Of a stretch of DNA of 19,734 bases, positions 6,841 through 13,569 are shown one piece after another. A program made the translations under genes and the position numbers. The DNA lies in NCBI GenBank assembly GCA_016209865.1, contig JACQVL010000175.1, forward strand, positions 1-19,734, in the 5' to 3' direction. The notes under the pieces were generated by a model. The model saw only the letters and a list, made by a program, of their open reading frames with translations, was not told the origin of the DNA and made no database searches. The stretch is from Candidatus Latescibacterota bacterium. Its GTDB lineage: Bacteria; JAAXHH01; JACQVL01. How positions within the stretch are numbered: the first letter of the stretch is position 1; every line of letters starts with the position of its first letter.

Positions 6841-7710
6841 ATGCCACGCATCAACAAAGCTATCGAACTCTTCGAACAAGGCCAGCCGGTCTACTACACC
6901 GGACCGCCGGGCGTGACGTACGAGGGCGGGCTGGCGGCCGCCAGCACATGGGCGGATTATCTGATCGTCGAGATGGAGCACGGACTGTTCGACCTGTCGC
7001 GGCTCGAAGCGTTCATGCACGGGCTGGTCGCGGGCGGCCCGACGCGAAGCGGCCACCGGACGCCGGCGGTGATCACCACCTTGCCGGTGGAGGGGACGAG
7101 CGAGGCGGTCATCCGGGCCAATGCCTGGATGATCAAACAGGTTTTGGCGCGGGGCGTGCATGGGATTCTGTTATGCCATGCGGAAACGCCCGACGCGGTG
7201 CAGGCGTTCGTGGAATCGGCGCGGTTTACGTTCCAGGCACTGGGGGTTGGGAATCGACTCGGCCCAGGCCGTCGTGGAGCGGGTGGACAGGGACAGGCGG
7301 CAGCCGTGTGGGGCCTCTCACCCGATGAGTACCTGACGCGGGCGGATGTCTGGCCGTTGAACCCACAGGGCGAGCTGATGCTCGGTCTGAAGATCGAGAA
7401 CCAACGCGCCCTGGCCAACGTCGAATCGACCCTGCGCGTCCCCGGCATCGCGTTCGCCGAATGGGGGCCGGGGGACATGGGGATGTCGTTCGGCTACCCG
7501 AATCAGCATGACCCGCCGTACCCGCCGGAGATGATCGCCGCGCGGTCGCGCGTCCGCGACGCGTGCCAGGCGACCGGGGTCGCCTTCCTGGATTCTGTCC
7601 GGGTTGATAACATCATCCAGCAGCTTGCGGACGGCGTCAGGATCGGAGCCGGGCCGGTTGAAGCGGTGGAGATCGGCCGGAGGCACACGAAGCGCGAGAT
7701 GCCGTGGTAG
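6841..7710 (+). CDS. Divergent HpcH/HpaI-like aldolase/citrate-lyase fold protein
   Basis: A 289-residue TIM-barrel protein related to HpcH/HpaI aldolases. Aligned positions keep H47 (LIVEMEHGLFD), the metal glutamate E186 (GLKIENQRALANV) and the metal aspartate D212 (WGPGDMGMSFGYP). The block IKQVLARGVHGILLCHAETPDAVQAFV matches the family core. The usual active-site arginine segment (RVP, seen as R71 in the other copy of this window) reads TTLPVEG instead, and an insertion of about 30 residues (GVGNRLGPGRRGAGGQGQ region) precedes WGLSPDEYL. ATG 6841 has GAGGT overlapping the previous stop. The altered active site suggests a different substrate or reaction from the first aldolase. Confidence 0.82.
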   Translation: MPRINKAIELFEQGQPVYYTGPPGVTYEGGLAAASTWADYLIVEMEHGLFDLSRLEAFMHGLVAGGPTRSGHRTPAVITTLPVEGTSEAVIRANAWMIKQVLARGVHGILLCHAETPDAVQAFVESARFTFQALGVGNRLGPGRRGAGGQGQAAAVWGLSPDEYLTRADVWPLNPQGELMLGLKIENQRALANVESTLRVPGIAFAEWGPGDMGMSFGYPNQHDPPYPPEMIAARSRVRDACQATGVAFLDSVRVDNIIQQLADGVRIGAGPVEAVEIGRRHTKREMPW

Positions 7711-7714
7711 TGGT

Positions 7715-7835
7715 ATTTTGGATTTTGGATTTTAGATTTTGGATTGAAATCGGCCTCTCACGAAGTTCCGAGTCTTGCACACCGTGTCAATCCAAAAGCT
7801 GTCAATCCAAAATCCACAATCTAAAATCCAAAATT
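7715..7835. repeat. Pair of AATCCAA heptamer arrays forming an inverted repeat
   Basis: The T-rich arm 7715-7746 (ATTTTGG/ATTTTGG/ATTTTAG/ATTTTGG/ATTG) and the A-rich arm 7803-7835 are imperfect complements of about 32 bp. They enclose 56 bases with a further TCAATCCAAAA copy near 7788. The interval holds no gene. The downstream gene's AGGAG follows the right arm. Confidence 0.88.
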
Positions 7836-7851
7836 CACAGGAGTCCTCAGT

Positions 7852-8964
7852 ATGCCAGACAATCACACGCCGATCCGTTACGGGATGTTCCTCATGCCGG
7901 TCCACGACCCGGCCAAACCTCCGGCGCAGTGTTACGACGAGGATTTAGAGTTGATCGTCCGAGCCGAGGAGTTGGGGTTTACGGAATTCTGGGTCGGGGA
8001 ACACCATTCGTCGAGCTACGAGAACATCGTCATGCCTGAAATCTTCATCGGTCTCGCCCTCGGCCTCACGAAGACGATCCGTCTGGGCGCCGCGCCGGTC
8101 TGCCTGCAGTACCACCACCCGGCGCACGTGGCGTGCCGTTTAGCGTTCCTCGATCACCTCTCGCACGGCCGGCTGAACGTCTGCTTCGGCCCGGGCGCGA
8201 TTCCCACCGACATGGAGATGTACGGAGTCGACCCGAAACAGAGCAGCGCGATGGTCGCAGAAGCGATCAACATGATCATGACGCTGTGGACGACTGACCC
8301 GCCATACCACATCGACGGCCAGTTCTGGCAGATTCACGTCGAGAAACAACTCATCCCCGACTTGGGGGTTGGAGTGTACCTCAAGCCCCTCCAGCAACCG
8401 CATCCGCCTGTCGCCGTGCCGGTGATCAACCGGAATTCAGCGGGCGTGCGGATCGCGGGGGAGAAGGCATACAACCCGTTCAGCCACCACATGGTCGCGT
8501 CCAACGTCCTGGCCAACCACTGGCAGGTCTACGAAGAAGGCGCGCGCAACGCGGGTCACGAGCCGAATCGGCGAAACTGGAAAATCTCGCGCAACATCTT
8601 CGTCGCGGAGACGACGAAGGAAGCGAAAGAGAAAGCCCGGACGACCTCGCTCGGCAAATGCCTCGAATACATCCTGCAACTCGTCGACCGGGGTCCGGGC
8701 CGGGGGATGTGGAAACGCGACCCGACCATGCCGGATGCCGACTGCAACCTGGATTACCTGCTGCAAGACCAGGTCGTGGCTGGTGATCCTGATGAGGTCG
8801 TCCGTCAGTTGTTGCGAATGATGGAAGAGACGGGCCGATTCGGCACGCTGGTGATGGTGGCGCACGATTGGGACGACAAAGCGGCGTGGATCCGCTGTCT
8901 GGAATTGTTCGCCAACGAAGTCATGCCGCGGCTGAATAGGAAACTGATGGATTTTGGATTTTAG
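7852..8964 (+). CDS. LLM-class flavin-dependent oxidoreductase 1 (luciferase-like monooxygenase)
   Basis: A 370-residue TIM-barrel flavin/F420-type oxidoreductase of the bacterial luciferase-like superfamily. It opens with IRYGMFLMPVHDPAKP, then AEELGFTEFWVGEHHSSSYENI and the core LAFLDHLSHGRLNVCFGPGAIPTDMEMYG, a pattern close to proteins annotated as limonene-type monooxygenases. The expected role is FMNH2-dependent oxygenation of a small organic compound, with a separate flavin reductase supplying FMNH2. No reductase is seen in the window. ATG 7852 follows ACAGGAG. The final residues KLMDFGF and the TAG stop are encoded by a heptamer repeat, so the original C-terminus was probably altered slightly. 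It is strongly paralogous to the gene at 9937. Confidence 0.92.
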   Translation: MPDNHTPIRYGMFLMPVHDPAKPPAQCYDEDLELIVRAEELGFTEFWVGEHHSSSYENIVMPEIFIGLALGLTKTIRLGAAPVCLQYHHPAHVACRLAFLDHLSHGRLNVCFGPGAIPTDMEMYGVDPKQSSAMVAEAINMIMTLWTTDPPYHIDGQFWQIHVEKQLIPDLGVGVYLKPLQQPHPPVAVPVINRNSAGVRIAGEKAYNPFSHHMVASNVLANHWQVYEEGARNAGHEPNRRNWKISRNIFVAETTKEAKEKARTTSLGKCLEYILQLVDRGPGRGMWKRDPTMPDADCNLDYLLQDQVVAGDPDEVVRQLLRMMEETGRFGTLVMVAHDWDDKAAWIRCLELFANEVMPRLNRKLMDFGF

Positions 8965-9080
8965 ATTTTGGATTTTGGATTGGGGAAAAGAGCATGGATG
9001 AGCAAGAGTTCGCAGATGAGATCATCGCGATGACCGTGTCCTCTATTAAGACACTCCGGAGGAAGAAGTGAATCCAAAAT
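8949..9080. repeat. AATCCAA heptamer pair around a 25-codon ORF
   Basis: The T-rich arm 8949-8982 (GGATTTT/GGATTTT/AGATTTT/GGATTTT/GGATTG) supplies the LLM stop codon. A short A-rich arm AATCCAAAATC lies at 9071-9081. Together they form a weak inverted pair enclosing about 88 bases. Confidence 0.8.
8994..9071 (+). CDS. Possible 25-residue small protein (doubtful)
   Basis: An ATG ORF of 25 codons starts MDEQEFADEI and ends in the basic run KTLRRKK, lying between two repeat arms. The only ribosome-binding candidate is a GGGGAAAAG about three bases before the ATG. Its charged, helix-like composition is unlike translated repeat sequence. It could be a real small protein, the tail of an eroded gene or chance. 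No family recognised. Confidence 0.2.
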   Translation: MDEQEFADEIIAMTVSSIKTLRRKK

Positions 9081-9097
9081 CAAACCGGGAGCCTTCC

Positions 9098-9835
9098 ATG
9101 TCTGCCATCAACTTCGCCGATTCGTACATGACCTTCACGACGCCCGACCGGTCGAACACCGCCCGGATTCAGCTCGACGCCCACTGCCGGCTGGTGGACG
9201 AGGAGAAAGGCGCTTCAGATGAATTCGTCCTGATCGCCCCGTGTCGGGCGGAGAGCATGTACCTGCCGGACGGCCTCTTCAGAATCCCCAACTATGAGTT
9301 CTGCGGCATCTTCGGGACTGAGACGTTCATGATCATCCGGACAGGCCCCTCCACCGCGCACGGACTGGACAACCGGGAGCCGGGGCTGAATCAGCAGCGC
9401 TTCCACGAGGTGCGGATCGACATCCGGACGTTCCCCCGGACGCGGCTGCTCCAGAACGATGAGGAGGTCTATCAGGCGACTTTAGCCAACCTGCCGCTGA
9501 TCGCGCGGACGGAGGTCCATAACACGGCGAGCCACGTCCGGGCGGTCATCGAATACCCGATCAAGACGATGAACGTGTCCCCTCAGACCCACCGGTTTCA
9601 GGTCGATACCGGTCCGGTGCTGTTGCCGGATTTCATCGCTCAGCGCGAACATCTGGTCGAACGTTTCGTCATCGCCCACGTCGTCTACAACACCTTCGAC
9701 CGCGCGGAATTCGTCATCCGTCAGCCGACACCCATCGTGCAGGACGGCCGGGAGGTGGCGGCGGTCATGGATTATCAGGGCATCACGGTGATGCCCGCCC
9801 GCCATCAGATCGTGTGCGCGGACATGACCATGTAG
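9098..9835 (+). CDS. Unrecognised 245-residue protein between two LLM oxidoreductase genes
   Basis: I do not recognise a family. The protein has no signal peptide or membrane segment and reads as a soluble beta-rich domain (FVLIAPCRAESMYLPDGLFRI, YEFCGIFGTETFMIIR, FHEVRIDIRTFPRTR). Histidines and acidic residues are scattered, with no metal motif. ATG 9098 is chosen over an upstream GTG at 9068 because GGGAG lies about eight bases before it and the upstream codons are repeat-derived. Its position between two paralogous luciferase-like genes on the same strand suggests a partner or accessory function, such as substrate handling or a small-molecule-binding subunit. The TAG stop is the first part of a MITE-like repeat. 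Confidence 0.75.
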   Translation: MSAINFADSYMTFTTPDRSNTARIQLDAHCRLVDEEKGASDEFVLIAPCRAESMYLPDGLFRIPNYEFCGIFGTETFMIIRTGPSTAHGLDNREPGLNQQRFHEVRIDIRTFPRTRLLQNDEEVYQATLANLPLIARTEVHNTASHVRAVIEYPIKTMNVSPQTHRFQVDTGPVLLPDFIAQREHLVERFVIAHVVYNTFDRAEFVIRQPTPIVQDGREVAAVMDYQGITVMPARHQIVCADMTM

Positions 9836-9902
9836 GGGCGAAGCATTTGCGGATGAGACATGGAGGGGCGTCTCAAATGGAGCGACAAATGCTTCGCCCC
9901 CA
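9833..9902. repeat. MITE-like inverted repeat (TAGGGGCGAAGCATTTG type)
   Basis: GGGGCGAAGCATTTG at 9835-9849 is perfectly inverted at 9886-9900, with an inner GAGAC/GTCTC stem at 9855-9859/9870-9874. The whole is about 70 bp with no coding capacity. The bases TAG at its left edge serve as the stop codon of the preceding gene. From memory, this sequence type is common as a dispersed repeat in cyanobacteria and some other phyla. That has not been checked. Confidence 0.85.
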
Positions 9903-9936
9903 CAACGTGCCTACATTGCCCCCACAGGGAGGATGC

Positions 9937-11016
9937 ATGCAATACGGAATGTTCATCATGCCGTTTCACGACCCGGCCAAGCCATTAGCGCAGTGCTACG
10001 ATGAGGATTTGGAACTGATCGTGCTGGCGGAGGAACTCGGCTTTACCGAGTTCTGGATCGGGGAACACCACACGATGAAGTACGAAAACATCGTCATGCC
10101 GGAGATCTTCATCGGCAAGGCGTTAGCGATGACGAAGCGGATTCGCATGGGGCCGGCCCCTGTCTGCCTGCAGCAGCACCATCCCGCCCACGTCGCCAGC
10201 CGTCTGGCGTTCCTGGATCATCTGTCCCACGGCCGGCTGAACATCTGCTTCGGGCCGGGCAGCGTGACGGCGGACATGGAGCTGTACGGGGTCGACCCGA
10301 AGAACAACCCTGCGATGGTCGAGGAAGCGGCGGACATCATCCTCCAACTGTGGAGCCAGGACCCGCCCTACCATGTCGATGGACAATTCTGGAAGTTCAA
10401 ACTGGAGAAGTACGTGGATCCCGAGACGCTCATCGGCTACATCCACAAACCCTATCAGCGCCCCCATCCTCCGCTGTTCGCGCCAGCAATGACCCTCAAT
10501 TCTCCGACGATGCGGACGGCCGGAACGCGGGGATGGTCGCCGATCAGCAGTCCGCTCATCACGGGCAACGTCGTGGCGAACCAGTGGCAGGTCTACGAAG
10601 CGGCGGCGCGGGCGGCCGATCACACCCCCAGTCGGGCGGACTGGCGGGTCGCGCGCAGCCTTTTCATCGGAGAGACGACGAAGGAAGCCCAGGCCACAGT
10701 CCGCACCAATTCCTTGGGCAAGAACTACCAGTACATCGGCCGGCTGTTCGACAAGGGCTTAGGCCGTAAAATGTTCAAGCGTGATCTCGACATGAGTGAC
10801 ACGGACTGCAACTTCGACTACCTGATGACCGAACAGATCATCGCCGGGTCTGTCGATGAGGTCGTCCGGCGATTGGAGCGGCTCATCGAGGAAACTGGCC
10901 CGTTCGGCATGTTGACCCTGATGAGCTACGACTGGGACGACAAGGCTGCCTGGGTGCGCAGCATGGAGCTGTTCGTCCATGAAGTCATCCCGGCGTTGAA
11001 CAAGAAAGGATACTAA
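9937..11016 (+). CDS. LLM-class flavin-dependent oxidoreductase 2
   Basis: A 359-residue paralogue of the gene at 7852, with the same landmarks: MQYGMFIMPFHDPAKPLAQC, AEELGFTEFWIGEHHTMKYENI, LAFLDHLSHGRLNICFGPG and a C-terminal YDWDDKAAWVRSMELFVHEV. ATG 9937 follows AGGGAGGA. An upstream ATG at 9814 is rejected because those codons translate the MITE-like repeat. The expected function is reduced-flavin-dependent monooxygenation. The closely matching pair may form a LuxAB-like heterodimer or two homodimers with related substrates. The next gene starts four bases after the TAA, with AAGAAAGGA inside this gene's end, so the two are translationally coupled. Confidence 0.92.
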   Translation: MQYGMFIMPFHDPAKPLAQCYDEDLELIVLAEELGFTEFWIGEHHTMKYENIVMPEIFIGKALAMTKRIRMGPAPVCLQQHHPAHVASRLAFLDHLSHGRLNICFGPGSVTADMELYGVDPKNNPAMVEEAADIILQLWSQDPPYHVDGQFWKFKLEKYVDPETLIGYIHKPYQRPHPPLFAPAMTLNSPTMRTAGTRGWSPISSPLITGNVVANQWQVYEAAARAADHTPSRADWRVARSLFIGETTKEAQATVRTNSLGKNYQYIGRLFDKGLGRKMFKRDLDMSDTDCNFDYLMTEQIIAGSVDEVVRRLERLIEETGPFGMLTLMSYDWDDKAAWVRSMELFVHEVIPALNKKGY

Positions 11017-11020
11017 AACA

Positions 11021-12253
11021 GTGAACGCTCACCCCGAACACACGTGGGGACACACGATCGCGTTTGGAGAAGAGTACTATCAGAATGTCGTCAAGCTCTT
11101 GTGGCATGTCCGTGGGGAGGCGGGCGTGATCGCGGGGGTCTCCGCCATCGCGGCAGACGCTCTCCGGGCCGGTCACAAAGTCTACGCCAACGTCACGACT
11201 GGCCACATGCCGACGTACGAGCTGGTGAACGAACGCGAGGGCAACCCGGCGCTGTTCGAGTTTACCGGGTCGGATGAGTGTACCCCCGAACAGTTCGCCG
11301 CGATGCAGGCGGGAGATGTGCTGTTGACGAACCACATCAGCGATGCAGAACGGGCGGCGCGGGACGCGGGGGTGTACGTGGTCATCTTTACGACGTGCTA
11401 CTTCAACAACCGCAACACTCCGCCCGGCAAAGTCCACCCCAACCCGCACGACTGGATGCCGGAAGACGTGGCCTCGCGCGTCATCGACTCCCATATTCCC
11501 TGGGAGCAGGGGCTCGTCCACGCGCCCGAAATCCCCGAGATGGCCGTCCTTCCAGGCTCCTCGAACGCGTCCTGCTCCATCCACTGGATGATCACCGCTG
11601 AGGTCGCGCATGCCCTGGCGACGGGCCTCATCCCGGACGGCACGATCGGACGCCAGTACGTGGATATCCTCCTGGAACGGCTCGCCGATGTCCATGCGCA
11701 CGACCTGGATCGTCTGAACGAGACGGCGGTGACGATGGTGAAACGCATCATCGGGGGCGGCCACTACTTCGTGCGGAGCCGGAATCAGGGGGTGGCGTCG
11801 GAGGCCACAGGGGTGGCGCAAGGGCTGATGCTGGTCAATGCCTTTGAGCCGCGTCTCAAGGACGAGGGGGGCGACACGGACACTGTCCTGATCGCGGCGG
11901 TCAGCCCGAACGACCCGCAGGACCTGGCCTGGGCGGACGAAGCGCGGGCGAACGGCAACGTCATCGTCGGGATTGGCCCTCCCATCAATGACGGGTTGCG
12001 CGACCGCTGCGACGCCTACTTCGATGACCGGTGCGATGAACTGGCCGGCGTCATCTCCATCCCAGGCCGGGTGGAGCGGATTTGTCCGGCGACGGGCATC
12101 CTCAACAACATCATCATGCAGATGCTCACCGCGCAGTTCGTGGATGAGATGTGCCGTCGCGGCGCGGTTCCGTACTTCTGGATGGGCTTCTACCGGTACG
12201 GGGAGCAGTACAACAACGTGATGCGCTCCTTCTTCCTGGAGCGGGGATATTGA
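11021..12253 (+). CDS. Protein with two tandem SIS-like (sugar isomerase) domains
   Basis: A 410-residue soluble protein. Residues about 25-200 resemble SIS-domain phosphosugar-binding proteins (IAADALRAGHKVYANVTTGHMP, then AGDVLLTNHISDAERAARDAGVYVVIFTTCYFNN and PGSSNASCSIHWMITAEV). A second alpha/beta unit follows (VAQGLMLVNAFEP, DTDTVLIAAVSPNDPQDLAWADEARANGNVIVGIGPP, GILNNIIMQMLTAQFVDEM). GTG 11021 sits four bases after the LLM stop with a good ribosome binding site, so it belongs to that operon. SIS proteins bind or isomerise phosphosugars, and a link to luciferase-like oxygenases is not standard. The assignment rests on fold pattern only. Enzymatic function and substrate are unknown. Confidence 0.65.
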   Translation: MNAHPEHTWGHTIAFGEEYYQNVVKLLWHVRGEAGVIAGVSAIAADALRAGHKVYANVTTGHMPTYELVNEREGNPALFEFTGSDECTPEQFAAMQAGDVLLTNHISDAERAARDAGVYVVIFTTCYFNNRNTPPGKVHPNPHDWMPEDVASRVIDSHIPWEQGLVHAPEIPEMAVLPGSSNASCSIHWMITAEVAHALATGLIPDGTIGRQYVDILLERLADVHAHDLDRLNETAVTMVKRIIGGGHYFVRSRNQGVASEATGVAQGLMLVNAFEPRLKDEGGDTDTVLIAAVSPNDPQDLAWADEARANGNVIVGIGPPINDGLRDRCDAYFDDRCDELAGVISIPGRVERICPATGILNNIIMQMLTAQFVDEMCRRGAVPYFWMGFYRYGEQYNNVMRSFFLERGY

Positions 12254-12255
12254 GG

Positions 12256-12293
12256 GCAGTGACGAGTGACGAGTGGCGAGTGACGAGTCAAAA
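12256..12293. repeat. GTGACGA heptamer array, copy 2 of the 38-bp direct repeat
   Basis: Units GTGACGA, GTGACGA, GTGGCGA and GTGACGA, then GTCAAAA. It matches 5561-5598 at 36 of 38 positions in the same orientation. It starts two bases after the SIS-protein stop. Confidence 0.9.
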
Positions 12294-12297
12294 CACG

Positions 12298-12352
12298 CAG
12301 AGGGGCAGAGGAGCAGGGGAGCAGGGAAGACAAGGCGATAGAGGAAAGGGGG
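12298..12352. repeat. Purine-rich octamer-like repeat (AGGGGCAG/AGGAGCAG type)
   Basis: AGGGGCAG, AGGAGCAG, GGGAGCAG and GGAAGACA follow at 8-bp spacing, then a GAGGAAAGGGGG stretch that may double as ribosome binding site for the M48 gene at 12355. Confidence 0.65.
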
Positions 12353-12354
12353 AT

Positions 12355-13464
12355 GTGTCATTCCCGCGAATGCGGGAATCCATCGTCCTTTTGCTCCTCA
12401 TCGGATGTGTCTGCGTGGCGGCCGGCTGCGGGCCGAGTCTGAAACGGGTGCAGATTCCGGCCGAGGAGGTTCGGGCAGAACGAGCGCACGAACGCGAGAC
12501 TGCGTTCTCCATCCTGCAGGAGCGACAGCGTCGTCTCCTGGACGTCGCATACCCCCTGCTCATCGCTGCGACCGCGCTGTGCAAGGATACGGCGCAGATA
12601 ACCTACGGCTTCGAGTTACACGACAAAAAAAGTTATGGGAAAAAATACGAGGACATCGCGGCCCGTTATTATCGTCTTGACGATGGAGTAGTCGTTCGCT
12701 ACGTGCATCCGAGCCTCCCGGCCGCGTCAGCCGGCCTTCAGGTAGGGGACCGGGTGGTGGCGGTGAACGGACAGCGGGTGGAGGGAAAGAAGCTCGACGA
12801 GATCAGAAAGCTCATCCAGCAGCCGGACCCCATTCTTCGCCTGCGCATCGAGCGACAGACGCAGGCGATGGAACTGGAGGTGCGCGGCGTCCCGACCTGC
12901 CCGTACCGCGTCCGTATCTCCGACCTGGGAGAGGTGAACGCATTCGCCAACGGTGACGACATTACCGTGAACAGCGGGATGATTCGGTTTGCGGCGACGG
13001 ATGAGGACCTGGCCCTGGTCGTCGGGCATGAGATCGCCCACAACGTCCTGCGCCACAGCCTCAAGAAGCTCGGATATCTGCTGACCGGTTTGGCCGTGGA
13101 AATCTCGGTGCTCATCGGCCGTCAAGCGGTCCACAACGAGACGATCAGCGTGTTGATGGATATCTATATTTACGGTGCTCCGGCTGTCTTCATGAGATTG
13201 ATGGGACGGGCGTTCTCCAAGACGTTCGAGGCCGAAGCCGACTACGCGGGACTCTACATCACCGCCCGGGCAGGGTACGACATCACGCACGCATCCCAGT
13301 TCTGGCGGCGGTTGGCCACTGAATACCCCCGTCTCATCGAACGGCGGTTCCTGGCGACGCATCCGACGACCCCGGAGCGCTTCCTGGCTCTCCAGAAGGC
13401 CGCGCAAGAAATCCAGGAAAAACGGCAACGTGGGCAATCCCTTATTCCTGAGAAGAAAGATTAA
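12355..13464 (+). CDS. Lipoprotein PDZ-M48 metalloprotease
   Basis: A 369-residue secreted zinc protease. A hydrophobic signal (residues 9-20) ends in the lipobox VAAGC with C25 as lipidation site. A PDZ domain spans about 103-178 (YVHPSLPAASAGLQVGDRVVAVNGQ), then the M48 catalytic region with HEIAH at 225-229, the third zinc ligand E292 in FEAEAD and the late motif FLATHPTTPERF. Expected role: periplasmic or cell-surface protein quality control, like BepA/LoiP-type M48 lipoproteins, with the PDZ selecting substrates. GTG 12355 is preferred for its purine-rich ribosome binding site; ATG 12370 is the alternative. Either way the N-terminal residues are translated from a dRS3-like palindrome, and a second copy starts right after the TAA. 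Confidence 0.88.
   Translation: MSFPRMRESIVLLLLIGCVCVAAGCGPSLKRVQIPAEEVRAERAHERETAFSILQERQRRLLDVAYPLLIAATALCKDTAQITYGFELHDKKSYGKKYEDIAARYYRLDDGVVVRYVHPSLPAASAGLQVGDRVVAVNGQRVEGKKLDEIRKLIQQPDPILRLRIERQTQAMELEVRGVPTCPYRVRISDLGEVNAFANGDDITVNSGMIRFAATDEDLALVVGHEIAHNVLRHSLKKLGYLLTGLAVEISVLIGRQAVHNETISVLMDIYIYGAPAVFMRLMGRAFSKTFEAEADYAGLYITARAGYDITHASQFWRRLATEYPRLIERRFLATHPTTPERFLALQKAAQEIQEKRQRGQSLIPEKKD
12357..12383 (+). repeat. dRS3-like palindromic repeat supplying the M48 N-terminus
   Basis: GTC-ATTCCCGC-GAAT-GCGGGAAT-CCAT, with an 8-bp perfect stem at 12360-12379. It contains the ATG at 12370, and its right arm encodes the residues MRES. Confidence 0.88.
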
Positions 13465-13490
13465 TGGATTCCCGCCTTCGCGGGAATGAC
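13465..13490 (-). repeat. dRS3-like palindromic repeat after the M48 gene
   Basis: TGG-ATTCCCGC-CTTC-GCGGGAAT-GAC, starting on the base after the TAA stop. Its orientation is opposite to the copy at 12357-12383, so the protease gene lies between inverted copies. Confidence 0.88.
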
Positions 13491-13503
13491 ACCTGGCTAT
13501 GAC

Positions 13504-13534
13504 GAATGAGTGAAGATCGTGTTGTGCTCGTCAC
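13504..13534 (-). repeat. Left 31-bp arm of the composite inverted repeat
   Basis: It begins GAATGAGTGAAGATCGTG and ends in CTCGTCAC. It is the inverse of 15213-15243 with one mismatch, and is followed by two more GTGACGA-type heptamers in reverse orientation. Confidence 0.9.
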
Positions 13535-13569
13535 TCGTCACTGGTATTACCGACTGATGGAGACCTGCC

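Noticed and set aside
9814-9936. Upstream in-frame extension of LLM oxidoreductase 2
   Set aside because: These codons translate the MITE-like repeat and overlap the previous gene. The ATG at 9937 has an AGGGAGGA ribosome binding site.
7852-11016. Bacterial luciferase luxAB
   Set aside because: The pair belongs to the same superfamily, but no fatty-acid reductase (luxCDE) genes are present and both proteins look more like limonene-type monooxygenases.
10985-12361. 458-codon ORF on the minus strand
   Set aside because: It is the mirror of the SIS-like gene, Arg/His/Asp-rich with no domain. The plus-strand ORF has a ribosome binding site, coupling and recognisable motifs.
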